A stretch of 64,000 nt of DNA from CAZIUL01 sp964542475 (GTDB lineage: Bacteria > Planctomycetota > B15-G4 > CAYZWU01), in the NCBI GenBank assembly GCA_964542475.1, contig CAZIUL010000006.1, forward strand, positions 1 to 64,000, given 5' to 3'. Position 1 is the first letter of the stretch. Every line of letters begins with the position of its first letter. A model generated the notes under the pieces. That model was not told the DNA's origin. It ran no database searches and worked only from the letters and a program-made list of their open reading frames with translations. A program made the translations under genes and the position numbers. Shown here piece after piece: positions 1 to 8,192 of this stretch.

Positions 1-418
1 TGCCTCTGGCTTCATGCATCAGAAAATCCGCGTTTTCATATCCGATCAGGAATTCTGACAGCCCGTCACCGTCTGTGTCCCCTATATCCGAAAGAGCTCT
101 GCCGAGGAATTCGTACGTTTCTTCACCGTCGTAAACGTACAAGAGCTCTCCATCGAAGCCGGAATACACGAAGACTCTGCCCGCGCTGTTCAACTGCCCT
201 ATGTCCTCCCCGTCGGCTCCCACGAGAATGTCCCCGCAGCCGTCTCCGGTAACGTCATTGGTCAGGTACACTGCCCTCCCGAAAGTTTGGCTCGCATGGT
301 ATCCCTCGAACTTGTATAGAAGGTGGTAGTACTCCTCGAACTGCGCACGGGCAAAAGAACCCAGTACGATAAAAGCGAGCAGGCATGCGAATGCCTTGGT
401 CGTTTTATTGCTCTTCAT
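1..418 (-). CDS. Secreted FG-GAP repeat protein, N-terminal part (cut by window edge)
   Basis: Only the first 139 codons lie in the window; the gene continues to the left. The ATG is complementary to 416-418 and has GGAGG about nine bases upstream on the minus strand. Residues 1-25 look like a signal peptide (basic MKSNKTTK, then a hydrophobic run ending at ARA before Gln26). Two FG-GAP/VCBS-type repeats follow, at about residues 46-68 (DVTGDGCGDILVGA) and 105-127 (DIGDTDGDGLSEFLIGY), with the Asp/Gly-rich loop typical of calcium-binding propeller blades. The family is extracytoplasmic; the partner or ligand is unknown. A complete seven-blade relative lies at 46543-48549, so the genome carries more than one such protein. 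Confidence 0.8.
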   Translation of the reverse strand, partial: MKSNKTTKAFACLLAFIVLGSFARAQFEEYYHLLYKFEGYHASQTFGRAVYLTNDVTGDGCGDILVGADGEDIGQLNSAGRVFVYSGFDGELLYVYDGEETYEFLGRALSDIGDTDGDGLSEFLIGYENADFLMHEARG

Positions 419-666
419 CAGCCTGTCCTCCGTTATCCTGGAGGAGATCCCCATTCCGTGGTTGTCACACGAGGTCAGGTAGTGTGTCGACTTATCTGAC
501 CTGTTCATTCTTGATTCCCTTCATGCTTGCAATAGAAGAGCATATTTCCCGGTTCTTGTCAATGGAGAAGTGTGGTGTGGGTGATGTGGGTGGGTGCTGC
601 GGATGATAACGGATAATAATTATCCGTGTTTATCCGTGGTTCTCTTTCCTCTTCTTCATCTTCTCA

Positions 667-683
667 TCCGGCGCCGACAAAGC
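667..683. repeat. Single copy of the TCCGGCGCCGACAAAGC repeat core
   Basis: This 17-base string is identical to the core of the hairpin repeats at 60143-60159 and 60276-60292. It sits directly behind the stop codon of the GH94 gene (stop at 690, minus strand), i.e. at a gene 3' end, as the main array does. The rest of 419-689 shows no gene; it is the leader of the FG-GAP gene at 1-418. Confidence 0.6.
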
Positions 684-689
684 GACGGT

Positions 690-3083
690 TTACGTACAGT
701 GCCCGCCTCCCATGACCACGCGCACACGGCATGTTTTTTCCTCGGTCATGGGGAGAAGACATCCCTCGATCTTTTGCCCGTTTACCTGGATCGAGGACAC
801 GCCGCTCTCAACGCCTTGTGGGTTTTGCACCTCGATGGTGTGCATGGTCCCGCGGAATGTCCTGTTCGCCTCGAACCTTTCCCAGTGCGAAGGGATCACC
901 GGGTCCACTATCAGCCCCTCGTAGGTCGGGCGTATCCCGAGCATGTATTCCCATACCACCTTTTTCATCCAGGCCGCGGTTCCGGTCTGCCACGAGTGGC
1001 TGGCTCGTCCAGGCGATGAGTGCTCATCGCTTGTGATGTACTGCGAATAGACATACGGCTCCGCAACAAAGGTGTCCTGGTCGATGCTGCCGGGAAGGGT
1101 TTTCTTGTAGTACTCGTATGCCCGTATCCCGCGGCCCAGCAGGCACTCCGCCATCACCGCCCAGGTTACGGGGTGGCAGAACACGGCCCCGTTTTCCTTT
1201 TTGCCTGCGACACAGCGCGTGATCAGGCCCACCTCAGGATCTATCTCCTTGTACGCGGGCGCGCAGATCTTCGGGCCGAACTCCGTGTCCAGATGTTCCC
1301 TTGCGCTGTCCATGCAGCAAACCAGCCTTTCCCTGTCAGCGATGCCCGCGATCACGGCCCAGGTCTGGGCGTTCAGGAAGATCTTTCCCGCTTTGCTTTC
1401 GCGCGAGCCGATCTTCCGGCCGCCTGCACCGAACGCGCGGATGAACCGGTCGCCCTCCCAGCAGTGCTCATTGACGGCTGATTCAAGGTTTCGCCGGAGC
1501 TGTTCCATCTCCTGCAGGGAACCGTTCTTCTTGACATGGGAAAGCAGATCGATGAGCTCCTTCAGCATGGCAGCGTAGAACATGCCGCCCCAGACGCTTT
1601 CCCCGCCTTCGACGCCCCCGATGTAGTCAAGGGTGTCGTTCCAGTCGCCTCTTCCGAAGCGGGGCAGGCCGTGTTCCCCGAGCTCTTTTCCGGCAAGGCG
1701 CGCAGCGGCGAGCATGTGTTCCATGATTGTGCCGGATTTCCCGTCCAGAAAAGGCTCCTCACGCTCCAGTACGGATACATCCCCGGTTTCCTTGATGTAG
1801 CCGGTGACCGCCGGAATGAACCAGAACGGATCATCGCAGTGCTTTGTGGTCTCCCCCCGGCCGTCGCTTGTGAAGTGATGGAAGACCTTGCCCGATGAAA
1901 ACATCTGCCTCGCAAGAAGCCGGATTCTTTCTCTCGCTCTTTCCGGATCGGACGCTGTTATAGCCTGTGTGTCCTGAGCCGTGTCGCGGAACCCGAAGCC
2001 GCGGCTAATGCCCCAGTAGTAGAAGCTCGCCACCCTGCCCACATCGAACGCAACCTTTGCCTGGTATGGTGTCCAGTAGTTCAGAAGCGGATTGACCTCG
2101 TGGTCAGGAGTTGTTGCCTGGAAACCATGGAGGTACTCGTCCCATTTTTCGCGCACTTTCTCAAGCGCCAGGGCGCTTTTTCCCGGGTCGAGATGTTTCC
2201 TGGGCGCGATCTCTTTTTGCGGGTCGAACTCCTTCTTGGGGATCACGCCGAGGCAAAAGACCAGCTCTTTCGATTCTCCCGGTTCCAGAGTGACATCCAC
2301 GCGGAGAACCCCGACAGCGTTACCGAAATCGGTGTCCCTGCAGGAGAGTTCGCCGCTCTCCAGCGCCAGGGGCTTCCCCTCGTTCCGGAAAGGCCCGATG
2401 AACCGCTCCCTCAACGTTTCGAACTGCGTCGCGGAATCGCTTGCCGTAAAGAACGCCCATTGATCCCACTCCTGGTTCTCCTGCTGCTGGGTTCCCGCGT
2501 GGCGGGTGACCCAGTACCTCTTTGTGGCGAAGAGGGTGTTCAGCCCGGAATCGAAAAAGACGCGGTTGAAATGCTGGTCATCGCACTGATTGATCAGGTC
2601 AACGTGGCCGTGCCCCAGGCAGAGCTCCACGTACCCGTACAGGGAAAGATCGCGCTTCGCCTCGGAAAGGTTCACAAGCCGCGTCCTCCAGATCTCCTGG
2701 TCGCTGTCAACCGGCACGAAGAAAACGGCTTCGGATTCTATGCCTTCGATCTCGCATTCGGTGCGCGTGTACCCGAAGCCGTGGGCAACCCTGTACTTTT
2801 CGCGCTCGCGCCCAACCGGCTGCCAGGTGAGGCTCCATAGCGAGCCGGTGGAGCGGTCCCTGATGTAGATGTACTTTCCGGGACGGTCAGGCGGCACGTC
2901 GTTTATCCTGTACCGAGTGATCCTTCCGTGAAGGGGGCTTTTCAGGTAGCTCATTCCGCCGCCGTTGTTGGAGATGAATGTGAAGTACCTTTCGTTGTAG
3001 AGGTAGTTGATCCACGGCGAGGGAGTGGCTACGTTCTCAATCAGGTACTCCCTGCCGCCGTCCTTGAAACCGCCGTAATCCAT
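690..3083 (-). CDS. GH94-family glycoside phosphorylase (cellobiose/chitobiose phosphorylase-like)
   Basis: A 797-residue protein, the usual length of GH94 enzymes, which split beta-linked disaccharides with inorganic phosphate to give a sugar 1-phosphate. Residues 13-60 match the family N-terminus (YLIENVATPSPWINYLYN, then GGGMSYLKSP and RITRYR). The alpha/alpha-barrel carries GFGFRDTAQD (362-371), a DPFWFIPAVTGYIKETGD stretch (418-435) and GRGDWND (477-483); Asp483 corresponds by position to the general acid Asp of chitobiose phosphorylase. Substrate (cellobiose, cellodextrin, chitobiose or laminaribiose) cannot be read from sequence. There is no signal peptide, so it should be cytoplasmic. 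The start at 3083 lies two bases after the stop of the upstream phosphoesterase gene; the frame stays open further upstream to 3455, but that part only shadows the phosphoesterase gene. Confidence 0.88.
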   Translation of the reverse strand: MDYGGFKDGGREYLIENVATPSPWINYLYNERYFTFISNNGGGMSYLKSPLHGRITRYRINDVPPDRPGKYIYIRDRSTGSLWSLTWQPVGREREKYRVAHGFGYTRTECEIEGIESEAVFFVPVDSDQEIWRTRLVNLSEAKRDLSLYGYVELCLGHGHVDLINQCDDQHFNRVFFDSGLNTLFATKRYWVTRHAGTQQQENQEWDQWAFFTASDSATQFETLRERFIGPFRNEGKPLALESGELSCRDTDFGNAVGVLRVDVTLEPGESKELVFCLGVIPKKEFDPQKEIAPRKHLDPGKSALALEKVREKWDEYLHGFQATTPDHEVNPLLNYWTPYQAKVAFDVGRVASFYYWGISRGFGFRDTAQDTQAITASDPERARERIRLLARQMFSSGKVFHHFTSDGRGETTKHCDDPFWFIPAVTGYIKETGDVSVLEREEPFLDGKSGTIMEHMLAAARLAGKELGEHGLPRFGRGDWNDTLDYIGGVEGGESVWGGMFYAAMLKELIDLLSHVKKNGSLQEMEQLRRNLESAVNEHCWEGDRFIRAFGAGGRKIGSRESKAGKIFLNAQTWAVIAGIADRERLVCCMDSAREHLDTEFGPKICAPAYKEIDPEVGLITRCVAGKKENGAVFCHPVTWAVMAECLLGRGIRAYEYYKKTLPGSIDQDTFVAEPYVYSQYITSDEHSSPGRASHSWQTGTAAWMKKVVWEYMLGIRPTYEGLIVDPVIPSHWERFEANRTFRGTMHTIEVQNPQGVESGVSSIQVNGQKIEGCLLPMTEEKTCRVRVVMGGGHCT

Positions 3084-3085
3084 GT

Positions 3086-4027
3086 TCAGTCCCCGATCTT
3101 CAGTGTTCTCGAAGGTACGCGTCCGTAACCGCGAAGCTCCAGCCGGTCGTTGTAAATCTCGATCACGGCGAAGGCGTTTTCGTCCGGCGTGTCCACCATG
3201 CCTTGCAGGGTAATGTAGTGTATCCCTTCTTTCTCGGCGTAGTGGCCCGCGTGGTTGTGCCCGCTGATGTACGCCACAACGCAGCCGGATGATTCGAGAA
3301 GCGAGACGATTTCTTTGGCCCCCCAGAGGTTGTGTTTGTCTTCGGGGAACACGGGAAAGTGACAGAACACAACGGCTTTTTCCCCTGCGCCGGATGCCTT
3401 TTTCAAGACCTTTTCGAGCCATGATTTCTGTTCCGGGCCAATCCCACCGTTCCATGCCGTGGCGTTTACAGCGTTGTTCATCTTCAGCCTGTCGAATACC
3501 TGTTCGGCTATCAGATGCGGCTTGCTCGTATCAGGTGTGCCGAAGAGGCTGATCTCGCATCCGTCGAGCACAACGAACCGACACCCCATGGACGCGAAAT
3601 CGTAGTACCGTTTTTTCATCCCCAGTTTTCCAGGGACCTTCTCTTTCATGTCATCCGCTACGGAAAAGTCGTGGTTTCCGAGCGCATGGTAGCGGACAGA
3701 GCGCAGGGTTCCGAATATGGGAAGCACCTCATCCATGCTTGCGAACTCCCGGTCGATGAAATCCCCGAGATGGATCGTGAAGGCAAGATCGTGCCGGTTG
3801 AGCTCCTTCACGCACTCTTTCAGCTTGTCCAGGGAGTTGCGGTAGTGCCGCACCCCTGCCGCATCCGCATCGCAGTACTGAATGTCCGCCAGGGCACCGA
3901 AGGAAAGGAGCAGCCCCGGCCGGGCTTTCTCCTTTTCTTTTGTACCGCATGCCTGCAGCATGCATGAAAACACCAGAATCGAAGCCGGGGTCATGAGATA
4001 TGCCGCTGCTTTTGCTTTTTTCCACAT
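3086..4027 (-). CDS. Calcineurin-like metallophosphoesterase, lipoprotein (ADPRibase-Mn-like)
   Basis: A 313-residue binuclear metallophosphoesterase. The start at 4027 is chosen because AAGGA lies eight bases upstream and it yields a signal peptide with lipobox LQAC (Cys27), which points to a lipid anchor. Metal-binding motifs appear in order: ADIQ (Asp48), HLGDF (Asp89), GNHD (117-120), CHFP (222-225) and GHNHAGH (256-262). The ADIQY and RHYRNSLDKL segments resemble the Mn-dependent ADP-ribose/CDP-alcohol diphosphatase group, but substrate is inferred only. It is transcribed first in a two-gene unit with the GH94 phosphorylase, two bases apart. A periplasmic or outer-leaflet phosphoesterase coupled to a cytoplasmic sugar phosphorylase suggests shared use of a phosphorylated or glycosylated substrate, which is speculation. 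Confidence 0.85.
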   Translation of the reverse strand: MWKKAKAAAYLMTPASILVFSCMLQACGTKEKEKARPGLLLSFGALADIQYCDADAAGVRHYRNSLDKLKECVKELNRHDLAFTIHLGDFIDREFASMDEVLPIFGTLRSVRYHALGNHDFSVADDMKEKVPGKLGMKKRYYDFASMGCRFVVLDGCEISLFGTPDTSKPHLIAEQVFDRLKMNNAVNATAWNGGIGPEQKSWLEKVLKKASGAGEKAVVFCHFPVFPEDKHNLWGAKEIVSLLESSGCVVAYISGHNHAGHYAEKEGIHYITLQGMVDTPDENAFAVIEIYNDRLELRGYGRVPSRTLKIGD

Positions 4028-4146
4028 AATCGGGTCCTTTTTGATTGCTGCTTTTTCACGTCTCTTGCACAACATGATTTTCATCAATAAAATAGTGCGC
4101 GTAAAGGCCGCATGGCTTTTTCATTCTCTAACATTGGAGGCATGTA

Positions 4147-5829
4147 ATGTTCACAAGATCTGTTCCGGCTGTTTCGGCGTTACTTTTCGTCCTGTCCTTG
4201 CTTGCCCAGGACGCATCCGCGCAGCGGAGCTTCGTTGGGAAAAGGCTGACCGGTGCGACCTTCGTGGACACGGAGGGACACAACATAGATCCCGGTCACT
4301 ACAAGGGATCCGTTCTAGTGATGTTCGGCGGGATCCCCTGGTGAGGGGGCTGCCAGGTCGACGCCTCCATGGTGGGGGCGCTACTCAAAGAGTACGACAG
4401 GAAGAACGTGTTCTTCATCCATGCGCTCGGCGGTGACGAGGACATCTCTCTCATCCACTTCAAAAAGCACTACCGCATGAACTATCCCATGATCCCCGAC
4501 AACCTCGACCGTTACCGCCACATAATCCGCGTAACAGGCATTTCCAATGTGGCTGTCTTTGACGGGGACGGGGTCTGCGTTCTGAACAAGCCCATGATGG
4601 CTGATGACGTGAAGGGGTTCATGAAGGTCATCGACGACGCGGTGAAAAAGGCGGGCAGGGCCAACCGCAAGAAAAGCGCGTACGTGGAGAACGGCACGGT
4701 CTATGCCCCGGATGTGAAAAAAGAGGACGGTAGGATCGTTCATGAGCGAATGCCGCGGCTGGCTGCCGGTTCCGAAGGTGCGATGCACCTGGTTTACGTG
4801 TCGGACGAGAGCGGCTCGAACGACATCGTTCTCAGGTCGTTCGCCGGAGGAAGATGGGGAAAGGAGATAGCGGTGGCCGCGAGCAAGGCGGATGAGTACG
4901 CTCCCGCGATCGCGGCTGCCGGTCCGGATGAAGCGGTAATCGCTTACGTGGGCGAGGCAAAGGACCGCTACGAGATCTTTGTTGTGAATGTCGATGGCAC
5001 AAAGCCGGGCAAGCCCAAGCAGGTGACACGGTCTGCGGATGATGCCATGGCTCCTTCGATCTGCAGCGGCAACGGTAAGGAGCTGTGGCTCGCATGGTAC
5101 GAGTGGGCCATGATGGGCGATGTGTCCAGGGACAGGGAGGTTTTCGTGGCCCGGCACAACGGAAAGAGCTGGTCCAAGCCCGCGCAGGTTAGCCCGAAAG
5201 ATGTGCCCGGTTACGAGGATCACGGCGAACCGGTTGTACGCGGGGATCGGGAGGGGGGCGCCTGGGTAGCGTGGACTTGGGATTACCACGGCACACTGCG
5301 TTCAAAGCCCCCGGTGGATGAAAACTCCATATTCATGCGTCACGTGGACAGGAAGATGAAGATGGGAGAGATTCTGGCAGCCGGGTTCCGCGGCGAGGGA
5401 AGAGCGCGCGACTATGTTCCCACTCTTGCGGTAGGGCCGGACAGTACTCCGTGGGTGGCCTGGGACAACAGCCACAAGTCGTCGATGGGCAACAGCGCCA
5501 AGGCAGTGTTCCTGAACCGTCTTTCAGGCAGCGATTTCGAGGAACAGACAGAGGTTGCAGCCCACAGGGGACAGATTGACACTCCATGCCTCGTTGTCGA
5601 TACCGAAGGAGCGATGCATCTGGTGTGGGGGCAACAGACCTCTTCCGGCTGGGAGCTCATGCGAAGACAGGTCGGGCCCCAAACCGTGGGAAAGGCAGGG
5701 GAGATCAAGGTGAAGGGGGAAAGCCCGAGATACCCAAGCGCCTGCTTTGACAGCGAGGGGAAACTCTGGGTGGCATACACGGACACGGCATCTGCAAAAT
5801 GGAAGGTCCGCGCGGAGAAGGTTGACTGA
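4147..5829 (+). CDS. Probable selenoprotein: exported thioredoxin-like domain (U-G-G-C) fused to a beta-propeller-like region
   Basis: Read through the TGA at 4342-4344, this is one 560-residue protein. GGAGG lies six bases before the ATG at 4147. Residues 1-25 are a signal peptide (MFTRSVPAVSALLFVLSLL, cleavage near ASA-Q). Residues 28-160 fit the TlpA/AhpC thioredoxin fold: YKGSVLVMFGGIPW, then the TGA codon (residue 66), then GGC. The TGA therefore stands exactly at the first Cys of a C-x-x-C redox motif, giving U-G-G-C. The frame continues without shift (QVDASMVGALLKEYDRKNV). A later segment NVAVFDGDG matches the TxFLID strand, although the usual cis-Pro is absent. Residues about 165-560 contain repeated W-V-A-W and V-Y-V/I-F segments, like a sialidase/BNR-type propeller. 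A conventional gene caller would give two pieces, 4147-4344 and 4369-5829. Confidence 0.8.
4362..4380 (+). promoter_or_regulatory. Candidate bacterial SECIS hairpin downstream of the in-frame TGA
   Basis: Bases 4362-4368 (CGCCTCC) pair with 4374-4380 (GGGGGCG) over seven pairs, one of them G-U, leaving the loop ATGGT. The apical loop begins 25 bases after the TGA and holds GGT. Bacterial SECIS elements are coding-region hairpins with an apical G/GU placed roughly 16-37 bases after UGA, so geometry and loop both fit. A competing pairing of 4345-4350 with 4363-4368 is possible. Folding in vivo is inferred. Confidence 0.5.
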
Positions 5830-5836
5830 AAGGGGG

Positions 5837-5860
5837 AGGGGCGAATAAATTATCGCCCCT
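5837..5860 (+). terminator. Hairpin between the selenoprotein gene and recG, possible terminator
   Basis: AGGGGCG (5837-5843) pairs perfectly with CGCCCCT (5854-5860) around a ten-base AT-rich loop. It lies eight bases after the stop of the preceding gene. No clean T-run follows (ATTGCTAATT), so it may be a weak or Rho-assisted terminator, or merely a transcript-stabilising stem. Confidence 0.4.
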
Positions 5861-5889
5861 ATTGCTAATTCACATTATCATCGTGTTTC

Positions 5890-7935
5890 ATGAAGCATGT
5901 CCTGAACAAACCGGTATCCGAGCTCAAGGGGATTGGGCCTGCGCGCGAAAAGATGCTGGCAGGGGAGGGAATCAGGACATGGAAGGATCTTTTTCTCTGT
6001 CTGCCGAGAAGGTTCAAGGAGAGGCCGGAGCCCGGCACGATAGCCGCTCTTGACGAAGGAAAGGTCTGCGCTGCCAAAGGCGTTGTGAAACGTGCCAGGG
6101 TGTCCGGCTGGGGACGGCGAAAGAACTTGCGCGTGCTTGTGGAAGGTGATGGCCACACTGTTGAGCTGCTCCTGTTCAACCGCGGATACCTGAAATCGAG
6201 TATGAAACCGGGCAGGCTTATCGCCTTTCAGGGAAAGGTCACGAGGAACGAGGGAAAGTCGCAGATGCTTTCTCCCGACTACCATCTCGAAGGCGATCCA
6301 GGGCAGGGCTTCCCCGGCCTGGTCCCGGTCTACTCCCTGCCTTCAGGGCTTTATCCTCGCACCTTTCATCGCATGATCGACGGGATACTTGATGAGGCGA
6401 AGAACGAAAAGGTTCCTGATTGGCGCGAGGTTTCAGGCCTTCCGGGCCGGGGGCTCATCGATCTTCACAAGGCTCTGAACCTGGCGCACAGGCCTTCATC
6501 CCTGCAGGAGGCCGACAAAGCCCGCCGAAGGATTGCATACGAGGAGTTCTTCGCATTCCAGCTAGGCCTTGCTGTTAAAGACGCTGAAAGGGAGGCTGCA
6601 CATGGAGAGCCGGCCTCCGTTGGGTGCGCACTGCCGCTGCAAAAAATCGACGAAGCCTACGGGAAATGTCTGCCGTTCGACCTGACGCGGGCACAGATTG
6701 GCGCGGTGAAGGTGATCAAGCGGGATCTCGAAAAGCACGCACCCATGCATCGCCTGCTCCAGGGCGATGTAGGTTCCGGAAAGACAGTGGTAGCGCTTTA
6801 CCCGCTCCTTGCCGCGGCTCTTGGGGGAGGGCAGGCCGCGCTCATGGCACCCACAGAGGTGCTCGCGAAGCAGCACCACGGCGCGCTTTCAAGGCTTCTC
6901 AGGCCTGTGGGGATCGAGCCGGTTTTTCTCCGGGCCGGGCTTTCCGGAAAAGAGGCGAGGCGCCTTCTCCATGCTCCATCGACCGGGATAGTGGTTGGCA
7001 CGCACGCTCTAATCCAGGAGCGGATTGGATTCAGGAGCCTATCCGCTTGTGTCATTGATGAGCAGCACAAGTTCGGCGTCCGCCAGCGCCGGAACCTGAA
7101 ATCCAAGGGAGTCGAGCCGGATGTTCTGGTGATGACAGCCACACCGATCCCGCGCAGCCTAGCGCTCACTCTGTACGGCGAGCTGGACATCACGACCCTG
7201 GACGAGCTGCCTCCGGGGCGGATACCGGTTGAGACCCGGGCAGTGCAAACGCTATACGATCCGGAGGTTCTGAGCAGGCTGGATCAGGAGATCATCTCCA
7301 ACGGGAGAGTGTTTTTCGTGTGCCCCCTGATCCACGAGTCGGAGAAGATGGACCTCGAGGCTGCGGTGGAACTTCACAAGAAGCTGGAACAACGCTTCAA
7401 GGGGCGCTGCAACGTGGCACTGCTGCACGGCGCCATGCCGTCGCCCAACAAGGCGCTGGCTCTCGACCGGTTCCGAGCCGGCTGCGATCCGTTCCTGGTA
7501 ACAACAGTGGTTGTGGAGGTCGGGGTGGATGTGCCGGACGCGAGCACGGTCGTGATCCTGGATGCATGGCGGTTCGGGCTCGCTCAGCTCCACCAGATCC
7601 GCGGGCGTGTGGGAAGGGGGAGCAGGCCTTCAATGTGCTTCCTTGTGGGCACCCCATCCACACGGGCCGGATCTGAAAGGCTGCGGGTCATTACAGAGTC
7701 ATCCAACGGTTTTCACATCGCTGAGGAGGACCTGAAGATGCGCGGTCCGGGAGAGATCCTGGGCCTCAGGCAGCACGGGCTTACATCACTGAAGGCAGGC
7801 GATATCATAGCTGACCTGGATCTCATGGTCGCTGCTCGTGATGACGCCCGTGTCATGGTTTCATCCGGAGCAGCCTTGCGGGAAGGCCAATGCCTTTTCC
7901 CGGCGGACACGGGTGAAGGGAAATGGATCGGATAA
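5890..7935 (+). CDS. recG: ATP-dependent DNA helicase RecG
   Basis: A 681-residue protein close to normal RecG length. It remodels stalled replication forks and branch-migrates Holliday junctions in the cytoplasm. The N-terminal wedge/OB region is at about 1-160 (ELKGIGPAREKML at the start). Helicase motifs are complete: QGDVGSGKT (Walker A, 291-299), DEQH (390-393), TATPIPRS (416-423), LLHG (511-514), VVEVGVD (541-547) and QIRGRVGRG (569-577). The ATG at 5890 has no obvious Shine-Dalgarno sequence; it follows a short hairpin after the previous gene. The neighbour downstream is separated by about 250 bases, so it is likely monocistronic or co-transcribed only from upstream. Confidence 0.96.
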   Translation: MKHVLNKPVSELKGIGPAREKMLAGEGIRTWKDLFLCLPRRFKERPEPGTIAALDEGKVCAAKGVVKRARVSGWGRRKNLRVLVEGDGHTVELLLFNRGYLKSSMKPGRLIAFQGKVTRNEGKSQMLSPDYHLEGDPGQGFPGLVPVYSLPSGLYPRTFHRMIDGILDEAKNEKVPDWREVSGLPGRGLIDLHKALNLAHRPSSLQEADKARRRIAYEEFFAFQLGLAVKDAEREAAHGEPASVGCALPLQKIDEAYGKCLPFDLTRAQIGAVKVIKRDLEKHAPMHRLLQGDVGSGKTVVALYPLLAAALGGGQAALMAPTEVLAKQHHGALSRLLRPVGIEPVFLRAGLSGKEARRLLHAPSTGIVVGTHALIQERIGFRSLSACVIDEQHKFGVRQRRNLKSKGVEPDVLVMTATPIPRSLALTLYGELDITTLDELPPGRIPVETRAVQTLYDPEVLSRLDQEIISNGRVFFVCPLIHESEKMDLEAAVELHKKLEQRFKGRCNVALLHGAMPSPNKALALDRFRAGCDPFLVTTVVVEVGVDVPDASTVVILDAWRFGLAQLHQIRGRVGRGSRPSMCFLVGTPSTRAGSERLRVITESSNGFHIAEEDLKMRGPGEILGLRQHGLTSLKAGDIIADLDLMVAARDDARVMVSSGAALREGQCLFPADTGEGKWIG

Positions 7936-8003
7936 GTGTTCAGTGTTCAGGAAAAGAGAGGTCAGGGGTGGGATATAAAATTGGATTCGGTCGTGAGTAC
8001 GGC

Positions 8004-8017
8004 CGACCGGCCGGTCG
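8004..8017. promoter_or_regulatory. Perfect 14-bp palindrome CGACCGGCCGGTCG
   Basis: The sequence is its own reverse complement and lies in the 257-base gap between recG and the HEAT gene. It could be a dimer-binding operator, but no regulator gene is adjacent. Confidence 0.35.
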
Positions 8018-8133
8018 ACCTTACACGGTCAATGGAATATTCCAGCGAAAGTTCTTTTTTCCTCCAGCCTGAATCCTTCAGCCGCCTCTTCCCAGACCAT
8101 AAATCGGTTGCTTTTACATGAACTGCATATAAA

Positions 8134-8146
8134 CTAAACCGTTTAG
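8134..8146. promoter_or_regulatory. Inverted repeat CTAAAC-C-GTTTAG, candidate operator
   Basis: Two perfect six-base arms around a single base lie directly after TATAAA (8128-8133), which could serve as a -10 box, and 47 bases before the start of the HEAT gene at 8193. The placement suits an operator overlapping a start site. The -35 side is unclear, so the promoter reading is tentative. Confidence 0.35.
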
Positions 8147-8192
8147 ATCTTGACCGGATTACAGGTTGTCCAGACCGTTTTGGAGCCCCTCA

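Noticed and set aside
3084..3455. Extension of the GH94 frame upstream of 3083
   Set aside because: It lies inside the phosphoesterase gene on the same strand in another frame and has no GH94 similarity.
4342..4344. The TGA as a plain nonsense mutation or sequencing error making a pseudogene
   Set aside because: No frame shift is needed, the position is exactly the redox Cys, both sides keep coding constraint and a SECIS-like stem follows. Cannot be excluded without the rest of the genome.
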